In this document: piece after piece, positions 23,391 through 35,482 of the stretch
Layout of the letters: every line of letters starts with the position of its first letter
How positions within the stretch are numbered: the first letter of the stretch is position 1
Assembly (NCBI RefSeq): GCF_030867145.1
Contig: NC_134414.1
Span: 79,784,504-79,848,503 of the forward strand
Length of the DNA stretch: 64,000 nucleotides
Reading direction: 5' to 3'
DNA from: Opisthocomus hoazin
Taxonomy: Eukaryota; Chordata; Aves; Opisthocomiformes; Opisthocomidae
The notes under the pieces: generated by a model
What the model saw: the letters and a program-made list of their open reading frames with translations, nothing else
Databases searched by the model: none
Told to the model about the DNA's origin: nothing
Position numbers and translations under genes: made by a program

Positions 23391-25865
23391 AAATATGGAA
23401 CACTTCACGAACTGCGGTCCCTGACAGCAGGAGCAGAGTGCTAGTGGGATGAAACAGCTATGGAAGATACAGGGAAGGGGCATGGCAGCACAGCACAAGC
23501 ACTGCTCCAAGCCATCCCTGGGACCACCACCTCCCAGCCACGGAGGCTCGGAGAGCTGTGCTCTCTCCCTAGCCGGACCTGCTCTCAACTCTGCTGCCCA
23601 CAGCCTTAACTCCCCTCCCCTACACCAGTCTTTCTCTAGAAAGGCCACACACCTATAAATTCACTGGCTGTCCTGCTGGTGGTCACCCTGAGGGGAGCGG
23701 GGTTTCTGCTGAGGCGGCGAATGCCTGGCAATTATTTGTGCTGTACCCACCTTTACCATCACTCTACTTCTTACAGTTGGAAGTCAGAGACTGCCACTTT
23801 TCCAAAAAACACTGATGTCTGGACAGGATTTTCTCCACAACACACACATTTATGAATGCACACATGTTTACAAACATAATAGAGAGCAAACAGTACTGAC
23901 ACAGAGAAAATGTTTTGAGTCCTGTGAAGAAAACAAACTGCAGGTTTTTTTGCCAGTGTGTTTACAAGAGATGAGGAGCTACTCAAAAGATGAGTTACAA
24001 CTTTTCTGGTGCCAAGAGACAGAAAGATTATCTGCTATTTTTGCACCCACTGCCTTTCTGTAGCCAGTCTCATCAATGCATCACACATTAATTTCACCAC
24101 TAGAAAGGCAGGTGATGTGGATTAATGGGATTATAGGTAAACCAAGCAAATCAATACACAGTTTCAGTCATCAGTACTACACAGCAAAGCATACCCCTAA
24201 ACCCTACAAATATCAGCTTCTAAGGGCAGATGTATAGTAAAGAAGAATCCTAAACTGATGTCTGTTGCTTAAAATGCAAGTATCATTACCAAGTTCTCAG
24301 TAAATTTTTGTATGCATACGATCACATTTCACAATGCTGAAATGTCCTTCTTTCATGTTACTATGTTAGATCCCCACCCCTGCACAAAAAAAAAAAAGGA
24401 CAAACAGGGGTGGCTTTCATTTGTTATGTATGCAAATAACAATGTAGCCAAAACAAAATACCCTACAAGAATAAGGTCTGCCAGAGGCCACTTGTAACAA
24501 GGTATGTGTTCTAAACATCAATAGTTTCCAGATCCGTTATATTTACTGCTCCCTCACAAATCTGTGTGACCTCACCGAGAGAAGCCCGGACGGGGGCCCA
24601 GGCCAGCTTACACGAATCGCGCTCCCACGGACCCACCCGAACCACTCCACCGGCCGGCCGCGCCTGGGCTGTGCCGCGCTCCTGCAGCACCCCTAGGTAA
24701 ACAAGCACTTCATTTGGTTCAGGAATAATTGCTTATTAAGTTGGGGCTTGCCATAGTAGCTTCAGCTATTTAAAAGTATGTAAACAATAAAAATTCAGAA
24801 ACTCGCACCATCACCGATTCAAGAGAAGCAAAGCCAACCATACAGCTGACTTCTGACTCAATGTGGCCTAAAGTTTACTGTACTTGTTAGTACAGCACAG
24901 GAACCACATGAAGAACCTGCCTCAAGAAGGCAGAGCAACAACTGTAAGACGAGACCATCTCAATGTGCACGTACAATATGTGTGGAAATTACGTTAAAAT
25001 TAACCCTCTCTTGTATAGCACTGCGAGCAATTCTAGCTGCTTTCAGGCCAAAGGACGAATAAAACTGAATCAAAATAAAAGGAGCTTTGGGGGGATTTTT
25101 TGTTCTAACTTTGCGGATCAAATCCAGCTGCCCTGGAGCTTCCACCTCAGCCTGAAAACCTGGGAAATCTTCGAGAAACAAAATGAAAAACACAAATCTG
25201 AGAAGAGAGTTATGACAAGATCGTGAAGCCTACCCTCAGGAACAAGCCAGCTTTCAAGGCACCTCTCCCACAGAATGAATAAAAAAAGCACTAACCAAAA
25301 CTTACACAGTATATCAGACAAACTTCTAACCTAAAACAAGTAGCTGGAACAGATATCTGTTAATTACTCAGTTACACTTCAAAGTCTGTGTATCGGGTCA
25401 AGAGAATTTGCGAGTTCGAGCCCAGGGGCCAATTTCCACCTAAGGCAAACTGAAGAAATGAGAATCTTGCTAACAAATGCTTTCAATATCACATGTACAT
25501 CACTAAAGGACTACCAGCTTTTGAAAATCACACATTTAGGAGTTAAGAACCAAAAAGTCTCGGTTGCTTGCGGACTATTCCCTTTCTTATAACATAGATT
25601 TTTGTCTTTCAAACAGCTTATGTAATTTACCTCCACTTAGGTTTAAATACTGTGACATCTGTCAAGTGAGAAGTTTCAAGTTAATACTGCTGAACACATT
25701 TCAAACACCACTCCACTCATCGTGACCCTCAACAGGAATTGGCCAAACCCAAAGGCTCTAAACAAAATGCATGAAGTCTCACTCACCTTCAGCAGGGCAG
25801 TTGGGGGAGGGCGGGGGTGGTTACCTTGTTCATTTTTCTAAGATTTTAAAAATTTTCCAAATAAG

Positions 25866-25883
25866 TAAATAAATAAATAAATA
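25866..25883. repeat. (AAAT)n microsatellite
   Basis: About four and a half TAAA units in CYFIP1 intron 1, in AT-rich surroundings just left of the CpG island. Confidence 0.85.
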
Positions 25884-26351
25884 ATGCACTGGGCGTGGCA
25901 ATCTGAAAACCACAAAGTACAACCGAGATATTCCATCAATCACATTGTCCTTTACAAAATTCAAAAAATAAAAAACAATCCCTGAGCTACTGCAGAGGAA
26001 GACTACTGTGCACGTTCCTGAGGGTAAGCCGAGCAAGCTTTGGCGATACCGGGACGGAGCCTTCCTGCTGCACCCCAACACCGTACAGGCCGCTTCCGAA
26101 TTCCTCCTCCGCCTTCCTGGCAGCTCTGGAGACAGCGGCTGCCTACACCGGCCAGACTTCACAGACCAGTTGTCTGGGAACGCTGAAAGAGCCTTTCACA
26201 TTAAATCAGGAGGAGCTCGGTGTTTAAAAAGCCAAGAAGAGCTTACGAGAGGATGAAGTCAGACTTCGGCCAAGCCGAGAAACAGAACACCGAATGCGTT
26301 TTCCAGCATATAGCTCGGAGAGACTCAGCCTGAGCACAAGGCAGTTTGCGT

Positions 26352-26490
26352 AAAGTGTGACTTGCCCAGAGAGGCTGTGGAGTCTCCTTCTCTGGAGATA
26401 TTCAAGACCCGCCTGGACGCGGTCCTGTGCAGCCTGCTGTAGGCGACCCTGCTTCGGCAGGGGGTTGGACGAGATGACCCACAGAGGTGG
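26352..26490 (+). mobile_element. CR1 LINE fragment at the CpG-island edge
   Basis: From GTGACTTGCCCAGAGAGGCT through CTTCTCTGGAGATATTCAAG, CTGCTTCGGCAGGGGGTTGG and GATGACCCACAGAGGTGGCC this follows the last part of the CR1 copies at 29525 and 39187. It retains several CpGs (GACGCGGTCC, GGCGACC) that the other copies lack or have lost. The element ends where GC-rich island sequence begins. Confidence 0.88.
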
Positions 26491-27560
26491 CCCGTTAGCG
26501 TACGCTTCCCGCTTCCCCCCGTCCGCAGCAAGGCGCGGTCCGACCCCCTCCCTGCGGAGAGACTCCCCCAGAGGGGGCTCTCCCCCCCGCCCCAGGCTCC
26601 TCAGGCCGCACCCGCGGGCACGGCTCCCCTCGCCCGCCGCCCCGCCGGCTCCCAGGCGAGGCCCGGGGCCCGGCTGCGCCCGAGCAGCGCGGGTGGGTGG
26701 GGGAACACGACCCAGGACGGAGCGGCGGGGAATAAATAAAGCAAAAATCCGAGTACTGGGCTCGCGGCCACCCGCGGGATGGGCGCGGAAGCGCCCGGCG
26801 CCTCAGACGCAGCGTCCGCGAACGAGGGGAGGCGGGGGGGGGTGAAGGCGCTCCCGCAGCGGCGGAGGACAGGCCGCTCCCGGCCCGGGGAAGCGCTGCT
26901 CACCCGCTCGCCGCCGGCTCCCGGGAACGGCGCTGCCCGGCGGCGGGAGGAGCCCGCTCGGGGGCTCCGCTCGGCCCGGCCCGCCCGCCGCCGAGGGTCG
27001 CGTCGGGCCGGCGGCCCCGCTCCGCTCCTGGGCCGCGCCTGGCGGGGAGTTTCCTGCCTGAGTCACTTCAGCCGGGAGCTGCGCAGGGAAACACCCTTCC
27101 TGCCGCGCCAGCTCCTCCTCCTCCTCCCGCCTCATCCCAAACCTGCCGCCCCTTCCCCCCGCAGGGCCCGGCTCCTCCTCCTCCTCCTCCCCCGGGGGCC
27201 GTCCCGCAGGCGGCGGGGCTGCCCGAGCCGGCTCCGTGCCTTTAACGAAAGCGACGTTTCGTGTGCCATATGTAATATATATAGGAAGGCAAATCTCTAG
27301 GGAAGGAGAAGGTCCGGGGCCGGCTGTCACCGGTACCTCAGGGCTTCCCGCGAGGGAAGGAGCCCGGCGGTCGGCACGGACGACCCAACCCCGAGGAACC
27401 GATGTCCTCTCGAGGGGGCTCGGGGAGGGTTTCTTCCTCCCCGAGACGCCCCCGTTCCCTGGAACCAAACCCAGGGGAGAGAAGCAGGGCTGTGTCCCAC
27501 CCTCCGCCGGCACCCCCCGCTGTGGTGCGCAGAGCACAGCAGAGGCGCCTGCTCCTCCTC
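26450..27560. promoter_or_regulatory. CYFIP1: CpG island, probable CYFIP1 promoter and exon 1 region
   Basis: A dense CpG block, most extreme at about 26520-27240, surrounded by AT-rich DNA. It lies upstream of CYFIP1 and downstream of the TUBGCP5 3' end, where a CYFIP1 promoter is expected. On the minus strand a strong donor (CGG|GTGAGC, exon end 26904) could close a non-coding first exon. At 27044-27054 there is a kappaB-like GGGGAGTTTCC and at 27059-27065 an AP-1 site TGAGTCA. A TATATATA stretch lies near 27276-27283. The long open frames here follow from GC content. Confidence 0.75.
26904..27250 (-). other. CYFIP1: Candidate CYFIP1 non-coding exon 1
   Basis: The CYFIP1 coding exon 2 needs an upstream leader exon. 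The best minus-strand donor I see in the CpG island is at 26903-26902 (CGG|GTGAGC). The right limit is a guess from the end of the densest GC block. A second candidate donor (TCG|GTGAGG, exon end 24576) sits in the small CpG patch at 24576-24690. Transcript data would decide. Confidence 0.35.
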
Positions 27561-28878
27561 GGCCTCGCTGACCTTTTCCCTGTAACGTTCACCCGTTGCA
27601 ACTCCTGTTTCTCTTCTGTTTCTTCGTCGAATGAAACTGCCCGCTCTTTTTCACCAAAGTTTGTCAAGGTTGTTCCTTCCGTCGGCTGTTTCAGGGCAGA
27701 CCGAACGCACAGCCTGCGCGTCAGGCTGACGGTCAGTGGTGACCATGGGAACTTCCAAACAGTTTTTCCTCAAAGCCTATCTGCCTGCACTGACCGCTTA
27801 AAGTTGCAGCCGAAGCTTTATTTACTCTCAAAACCCCTCTCTAATCATCGGCAAACTACCCAGTATTGCCTAGCAAGCATTTTAGGTCTGTTTTCAGCAG
27901 CTGTTAGTGGGACACTGTGCTATTAACGCTTTTTGTGCTGAGAACAGAATCATTAGTCCTTTATTTAATCCATTGGGGTTTTTTTCAAACGAGTTTCCAC
28001 TGTATCAAGTTTCCTTAAATGGCCTCTCTGTAATGGGATCTACAAGCAAGCCTTTGGAAAGTGGGAATAATTTGCTAAACCCCCTAATTCTCATTATTTC
28101 AGCGATTCTCTAATCCAATTATTCCACCCATTCCATATCCTCAAGAATTCCCACAGCTTGGGGAGAAGTCATGCATCGTTTCAAAACACCTTTACCATTT
28201 ATTTCATCATATTACAGATGCATCTTCACAGTCCTATTTTTCCCAACGCTGCAATATAGTCTTTTCTATGAAACAACTTCTTTTCTAGGATGTGGCTGCT
28301 TATTCTTCCCTGACTGTCTGTAGATATTCATGAGTGTTTTGAGTGCACATATGGAATGAACGCATTTCACCCCTCGCAGCTGCCTATCTGCCTAGCTTCT
28401 GAACCCAGCTCAGCCAAAACCGCACAACACAGCCAGAGCCGGACGCTTTAGTTTCTAAAGCGACAGCTGATATTGTTCAACACAACCCATTCCGTGCCCT
28501 TTTCCACAAACTGTGCTGAGGGCAATGAGCTCACTAAAGTGAAGAACAACTCACTTTCGTAAGGCAGGATTGGTTTTGTTCCCTTGTCCTGGGTGAATGC
28601 AAACCCTACATCAGCAGTGAGACCTCCGTCACCAAGCCACGTCAGAGCAGCAAGGACAGGGAGAAACCAGAAGCTCCCAGCGAGATCTGGTGACCAGCAG
28701 CTTGCTCCCGGGCGGGTGACGCTTCACAGTGCTCCCGTGCTTGCCGACGGCCACCTGGTGCCAGGAGCGGCTGCTTGGCATGAAAGCAAGACACTGCCAA
28801 CAGGCACCACGCTGTCCCAGCAATGACAGCTTGTCCTAAGGATTGCTTGGTGCCCACGGCCTCGTTATGTGCCTTCTG

Positions 28879-28913
28879 TGAATGTAATTTATGAATATTA
28901 TAAATTACATTCA
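28879..28913. repeat. 13-bp perfect inverted repeat (hairpin)
   Basis: Left arm TGAATGTAATTTA (28879-28891) and right arm TAAATTACATTCA (28901-28913) are exact reverse complements around a 9-nt AT-rich spacer. It could be a cruciform, a transposon remnant or chance in AT-rich DNA. Confidence 0.85.
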
Positions 28914-29524
28914 GTGACTTGAGTGGGGGACGGAGCTATTCCCCACTGCTAGAGCAATCTGCTCTTTATCGACATTCCCATACCCAAGTTTATAGCCACC
29001 CATCAAGTCAGGTGAAAAATACTGATGATGATATGCAGCTACTCAAGATTTGTGTTGCTTTTCCCTTATTTCACACTGGAATTGAAGGACAATCACATTT
29101 TACCGTCTGGGTGTCTATGTTCTCATGGAACATGAGGCATGCTTACTAAAACTATTTTAAAGGAGCCACCACGACACCATTCCAGCCACCTGATTTAATT
29201 CTGTAATGCCCCCAGAATCCCCCGCTCCTTCCACTGTTGTGCAATTTAAGTACTGCAATGACTGTACTTGATTAAAGGTGTTCATCAGTCTCCATGACCT
29301 GCTTCTCCCTCTACCATATCCATCCTTCTTAATTATCCTTGCCACACTGAACGTGGGCCTCCACATAGCTACATATTCCTGATCAAGGCGTTAGCTGATC
29401 TCCTCTCCACTGGCAGTTAGGTCTGGGTTTTATGAGGCCAATGGCTACATTTCAGATCTCAAACAGCCCTTTCTTGGGTGGTGTTTATTTAAACCTGATA
29501 TTTAACCCATACCTATTGTGTTCA

Positions 29525-29962
29525 GCGGAGGCCTATGAGGATGGTGAGGGGACTGGAGCATCTCCCCTACGAGGAGAGGCTGAGGGAGCTGGGCTTGTTT
29601 AGCCTGAAAAAGACAAGGCTGCGAGGGGACCTAATATATGCTTACAAATATCTGAAGGGTGGGTGTCAGGAGGATGGGGCCAAGCTCTTTTCAGTGGTGC
29701 CCAGCGACAGGACAAGGGGCAATGGGCACAAACTGAAGCACAGGAAGTTCCGTCTGAACATGAGGAAGAACTTCTGCCCTCTGAGGGTGACGGAGCACTG
29801 GAACAGGCTGCCCAGGGAGGTCGTGGTGTCTCCTTCTCTGGAGATATTCAAGACCCACCTGGACAAGGTCCTGTGCAGCCTGCTGTAGGTGACCCTGCTT
29901 CGGCAGGGGGGTTGGACTAGATGACCCATAGAGGTCCCTGCCAACCCCTGCCATCCTGTGAT
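29525..29962 (+). mobile_element. CR1 LINE, 5'-truncated copy
   Basis: Contains the C-terminal end of the CR1 ORF2 reverse transcriptase: a frame at 29535-29888 reads [55 protein letters not shown] and KVLCSLL, then stops. The 3' end has GGTTGGACTAGATGACCCAT, AGAGGTCCCTGCCAACCCC and TGCCATCCTGTGATC. Intergenic and close in sequence to the copy at 39187. Confidence 0.95.
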
Positions 29963-32900
29963 CAATCTTTCACAATATCTGTAATAGTAAGCTATCATGC
30001 TCCTGGCTATTTATGTACCCTACACCTAAACCAGACGAACATCACACAATATGGCAGTAACAAGCTTAATGCAATTGTCTGAAGACTAGATAAAGCCTTT
30101 GTTCAAGGCACTACACTAGCCACAGACACCTACACATCTAATTCCTGAATTCCAGCTATTTTAATTTTATTTTGAATTTCTTTGTTTGGGCTTTACACCA
30201 TTTATCCAAAGTCAATGAAAGCAAATCTTCCACAGGAGCCCACAGGAATCCACGGAAGAATTCCATTCCACAGCAGCCTGAAAGCTTCAACAGGAATTTT
30301 GTGGTGCTGCCACAAGGTGTCTGCTATGGCTAAGATGCTGGTGTACTCTCTGGTTTTGCACCTTTCCGCTCAGATATTTTAGTGATTAAGCTTAACAGAG
30401 TATGTAGCTATTAATTTATTTCTTTTTTATACCTGCTGAGTCCACAGAAGTCTTTTCATCCTCAGAAAGGAGGTAAGGCAACACAGGAAACCGTCATGAC
30501 CTGCCGCAGAAAGGTATTTCTGAAGCCACGACAGGCAATGACCGCAAGGACCCCAAGAATAGGACATCACGCAAAACTACAAAGAAGGAAAATAGATAAC
30601 TGTCTATAAATCAGTTAAAAAATTAAATCCAACTTCTGGCAACTTATCAGCCCCCTGTCCATACTCTAACAAACTGGACAAGATTTTTTGCACAAGTCAT
30701 CAGCACAGACTTCGTTTTGTGTCAGACACAGCAAACGGTTTTAAGCATAGCAAAGCTACGGAAGTATTATCTGCTTCCACACTACATACAGCAAACCCGT
30801 TGTTTCAGCTCTCAGGAGGAGACAGGCACCCATGCAAAGGGCACAGCGCTTAGGAGAGTTTAAGAAGAAGTGACTGAGGAGAAAGCAGCAACCGTCTCCA
30901 AGGCCTGACTGAGCAGCCAGCTCAGCAAGTGAGAGCCTGCCCATGGCAGGAAGCCTGGCTGGCTGTGTAATGACTTAACTCCCACAATCGCTCCAGCCAG
31001 GAGCTCTCCGCTTCACAAGGCCTCATGCAAAAGCGGAGTGATCTGGTCACCCTCACCTACCTCTAACCCCAGGAAAAGACAGATTCCTACCCCGGAGAGC
31101 ACGTGTGCTGCCAAGAGCACGCCTGACAACAGCAAACATGCTGCACATCCATAAATACCCATCAGCACATGACGAGACGTGCAGCGCTCCGGTCCCAATT
31201 TCCCTCCTAGAGCTGAATGCCACTATCCAAAACAGATCTGAGCAAGCAGAGTTTCCTAGTTCTGCTTTCCAGCTCCCTGAAATGCTAGACAAAAGTCTGT
31301 TGCTGACTCAGAGAGAGTTAACTCTTTATATCATGGGCCCATGTCCCCCCACTCTGCTTTCCAAGAATGCTCCATGCTGTGCTGCCAACCATGCCAGAGT
31401 CCACCCACCAACTTCCCGCAGCATTAAATCCCTCCATGATGCTATTATAAACCGCATTCATTTCGCTCATGCAGGACATCAGTACACAAACTGGGGCACG
31501 TATGCCAGGCAATTCATCCCACCCCCTCCTCACCCCAGCGCTGCCCCTCTAACACTGGTAACTTCGTTAGCTATCTAAACCCCCAGACCTGTGATCCCCT
31601 ACAGCCTTCCCAGCAACCAATGCACCGCGCAGCAACAAGCCACTGCACAACCCAGTAAATATGAACTGTATCAGTGAGGAAGTGTGCAAGAGTACAGGAG
31701 GAAAGCTGGAAAATTTGTAAATCTCTACAGTCAATAACATTAAAAAGCACATCAGAGGGGTTTTTTTATATTTTTAATCAGTCTGCAATTTAGAGATGCT
31801 ATCTTTAATCTCTTTTACCATGGAAATGACACAATCAACAACATGTTGTTAACCTTTTTGATACCAACAGCTTAACATAACCAAAGGTCCTCAAGGACCT
31901 AGTGGTTAATTAGGGGTTATTAAAACTAAATAGCAAAGAAAGCACTAGCGAATTTACTAAATTTGTGCTAAAATGTGGCCTAGAGATTACAGAAGCCCAC
32001 AGGAAAAAAAAAAGAAGGAAGTCCTGAGTCATATAGATAAGGGCTTCTATGCTGCAACTCAGAGAGTGCACCCAGAAGTTAAATAGAACAAATAAAGGTG
32101 GAAGTGATGAAACTGTGACATCATCCAATAATGCAGTGTATTCTTTTCCAAAGAATTTTAGACATTAGACATAACTTGTTACCATGAGTGTTATAATCTT
32201 CTGTAATACCATCTAACCAAATCCTTACTTTTGAGCACGCAAATCCATGCTTGCTGTTACACCCGTATCAGTGCTGGTTTTTAAAGCCATCCACTTCTCC
32301 CTTGTACATCATTTAAGCACTTACTCTCATGTTTCAAAAATCCATGCAAGCCTTTTTGTGCCTTAGCATAAAAAAGAATATGGCTGAGGCCAGGATCTAA
32401 AGTTTTTTCTCTCTAATTTCAAGTTCTCTAGGATCACAATAATCTGGCTATGACTATAAACCACATTATGTTTCTTCTCCTTCAATAATTCCTTCAAACC
32501 TCTTCTCCATAATCAAGAATGTTTTTTTTAAACTATAAAATAATTATTTCTTATTTGATGCTTTTTAGATCAGACGTATTTTGGGGAAAGCACATGCCTT
32601 TTCTCATTTAAATACAGATCAGTCTTTTGATACTATGAAAGCAACAGCCACAAGCTCAGAAAGAGATCAACTAATCAAGGAAAATTCCCTTGACATTTTA
32701 AAATCTGCCACCTAGCGGCCCTTTTCAAAATGATGGTTTTAAATCAGAAGATTCCTCCTTGGAAACTTTATAAGTTCAGCTTCTACATGCTTTGCTAGGT
32801 ATTTTTTATGCTTTCCTTTACCTAGACTTGACAATTAACAAAACAATAGACTGTGACAGAACCCCCTTAAATCTATACACACATGCAACAAATCAGGCCT

Positions 32901-34449
32901 CGTTTTTCCAACATCTCTGCAATTGCTTACTTGAAATTCCAGAAGTGCAAGTAAAGCATACTCAAATGCTAGGTCTCCTCCACCAAAGAGGAAGTGTCCA
33001 AAAGTTAAAACTCAACTCAATTTAGAGAAAACTGATAAAAATGGGAACTCGGAAACAAAGTCAAAAAACGTCCAGAAGGATCAGATCCAGGACAGAATCC
33101 AAGTAACAACAGTTTTCTGTAAAGAAATCAGAAAATGTTACAAGGAAATCTGAGCAAATAAATAGCTAAAATACCCCAAACCTCACTGCAAGCTGCCGTT
33201 TTTCCAAACGGGTAAACAGCCATTTTAACTACTGCCAGGGGACTGACAGAAAGCTCCTGGTGGCATCCCAGGGCATACACACTTCTTCTGTCCTTCTAAA
33301 GAAAGAGAAAGGGACACCGTAAGACAGACTCATTGAAGGGAATTTGTCAGCTGAGTGTTACTGACACATAAAAAACTAAGCATGGATGTCTGTGACTAGA
33401 ATCGGCCAACATTGCCAGAGCTAGATTGTCCACTGTGCTTTTGCGACAACAGAAGAGCAAACAAATATTGGAAGCTGGCTGAAACACGGCACGCAGGCAT
33501 CAGCCACCTCCAAAGTGCACAGATGTCTCTCTGCAGAATGCAAGATTAATTCCTACACAGGAAATTGGGGGAAACAGCAAATTCTTTCACCTGCACAAGG
33601 TCTTTCAAATAAAATAAGTACAATCTGCTAAGGGGTTTACTAGGAATAATGTTTTCATCAACACAGAAGTTTGAAGGATTTTTCCCCCCTATATCTAGCT
33701 AGTACTACCCAAGATAAGTCTATGAAAAACCGTAATTTCACTGAAGGTAACCACTATACAGAAAGGAGAAATAAAGCAACCACTTGTCAGATTTTAAAAG
33801 CACAGAGCACAAGACACACATACTTAAAAAGTAACGAATCAGTGCACACAAGTGCTGAACTTCCTAGTACAAGTATGCCTTTTAAAACTGCTAGTATGCT
33901 GTTCAGTTTTGCTCGGAAAGAGCAAGAAACAGTTAATAGAGAATACACACAGTCTCTGCATGCAGTAAGTAACATGGAGTCTCAAATGAGAACCAGTCAT
34001 GGTAAACTGGAAGTACAAATTACTTTTGTTAACAGGTGCCCAACTACCCCACAAAACATCCACTTGGAAAAGCATGTCATGTGGTAGCAGAGGATAACGC
34101 AAACATAATGTTCTCTATAGCAAAACTTCCACTTGGTCAAACAAAGAAGAACATGCTCCAGGGCAGCAGAAAGTTTTCCAGTGCTACACTTTCTGAAAAA
34201 AAAATTTATTTTTCCTGAAAACATCTTATGGCTATAGCTTGGAAGAACCTTTTGAGATCTCCTGTTCAAACAAGAACCCCAATATTCAAAGTCATATAAA
34301 GTAATTATTAGTTCACAGCTGAAAAAAACAGTTTTATAACATGAGCCACACAGTCTCACAGCTGGTAGTAATATACTTCAATCACTTTGCAGGAACAGCC
34401 CTCAAACTAAGTTACCAACTGGATTTCAGCAGAAACACACACAACAGTG

Positions 34450-35435
34450 AAATTCCAATTATTAAATCTTTTATTTATTGAAATAAAGAGGCAAATGGCT
34501 ATGACTTATTTTCTGGTTTTAAATCCAGATGTACTGATGCCAGAATTAGAGAGAATTCCACGGGGAGGAGACAGGGCAAGTCATCTTGTGCAGAACATGT
34601 TCCACATTTACTTCTCCAGAAATGTACCCTTCCGTATTAATATCTATCACTTCACAAAGATTAGCTATTAGATGTAAGGTTTGTTTGCAAAGGGCTTAGA
34701 AGAAGAACAGTCAAGTCATATCTGAACACCTCTGAAACATCTCAACGATCCAACCTTTAAAACGAATACATTACACACTGCGCTCTTGATCCTACTTAAA
34801 CAGACAAGAGTTACTACTGAAATAAGTAAGCATTTTATCATTTAACATAAAAAATACTGGTATTTTATGGTCTGCAATAATCCATTTTGGTACGTTCAGC
34901 TTGTGTTTTTCACATCAGCTTTTGGAAACAGTTACGACTGTGACCAGAGAGTTCTGAAGAACCTTTATGCAAATAAGATTAATGCTTCTTAGCTTTTATC
35001 CAAATGAAAACAGGCCAAAACTGAACTCAACCAAATTTTTCAACCACTCCACACCACCGTGACCTACTGACAGCTGCAAAATCAACAGAAAAAGTAGATC
35101 AGCAATTATTCATTATTAAAAAATTAAAAATCCTTTTTACAGCTTGAAATACATTTTATGTGTTTTCAAGTAATATTGTTTACACAGGATGAATTTTACA
35201 CTATATATGTTTTCTGATGTTCAAGCATATACATACAGAGAAAAATACCGCCACAACCAATGCACTTAAATAGCTGTACATTATTTACATTTTAAAAAAA
35301 ATTACGCAGCTCCAAACCATCAGTTTCATTTAGCTATACATATTTCAAACTGGAGTGCAAAATGCTTACAGTTTTCTAACACAGGAATTGCAACATAAAT
35401 GCTGCTTTCAGTTCTTTAGTAATTCAATTCAGATG
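34450..35435 (-). other. TUBGCP5: TUBGCP5 3' UTR and poly(A) site
   Basis: Downstream of the stop codon the first minus-strand AATAAA hexamers I find are an overlapping pair at 34470-34479. They are followed on the transcript strand by a GT-rich tract (TGTTGTGTGTGTTTC, about 34432-34447), the usual downstream element, so cleavage is expected near 34455. This gives a 3' UTR of about 1 kb. An earlier variant signal cannot be excluded. Confidence 0.7.
34470..34479 (-). terminator. TUBGCP5: Overlapping AATAAA poly(A) signals, TUBGCP5
   Basis: The plus strand reads TTTATTTATT, which is AATAAATAAA on the transcript strand: two overlapping hexamers with a GT-rich element 25-45 nt downstream. Confidence 0.7.
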
Positions 35436-35482
35436 TTAACTTTGTTCCATGCCAGCCATCAGTGACAAAGCTAAAGATTCCA
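35436..35482 (-). CDS. TUBGCP5: TUBGCP5 coding exon 23 (stop codon TAA 35438-35436)
   Basis: Codes the end of the protein, [14 protein letters not shown], identical to the human C-terminus as I recall it. Acceptor TTTGCAG. The intron separating it from exon 22 (35483-36431) contains an (AC)10 microsatellite at 35749-35768. Confidence 0.95.

Larger units (their letters stand above)
27600..34449. other. Intergenic region between CYFIP1 promoter and TUBGCP5 3' end
   Basis: No exon of either gene and no other recognisable gene. Contents: an AT-rich inverted repeat at 28879-28913, a CR1 copy at 29525-29962, and otherwise ordinary AT-rich sequence. Open frames at 31105-31578 and 33671-34087 have no resemblance to any protein family I know and are judged chance. 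Confidence 0.7.

Noticed and set aside
25386..25436. tRNA B-box-like GAGTTCGAGCCC
   Set aside because: No A box or cloverleaf partner upstream; a full tRNA or tRNA-derived SINE cannot be folded.
26357..27926. Several 100-244-codon open frames on both strands in the CYFIP1 CpG island
   Set aside because: Low-complexity Arg/Pro/Ala/Gly translations on both strands; typical GC-rich chance frames.
33671..34087. 138-codon plus-strand open frame in the intergenic region
   Set aside because: Translation shows no domain and composition follows local base content.
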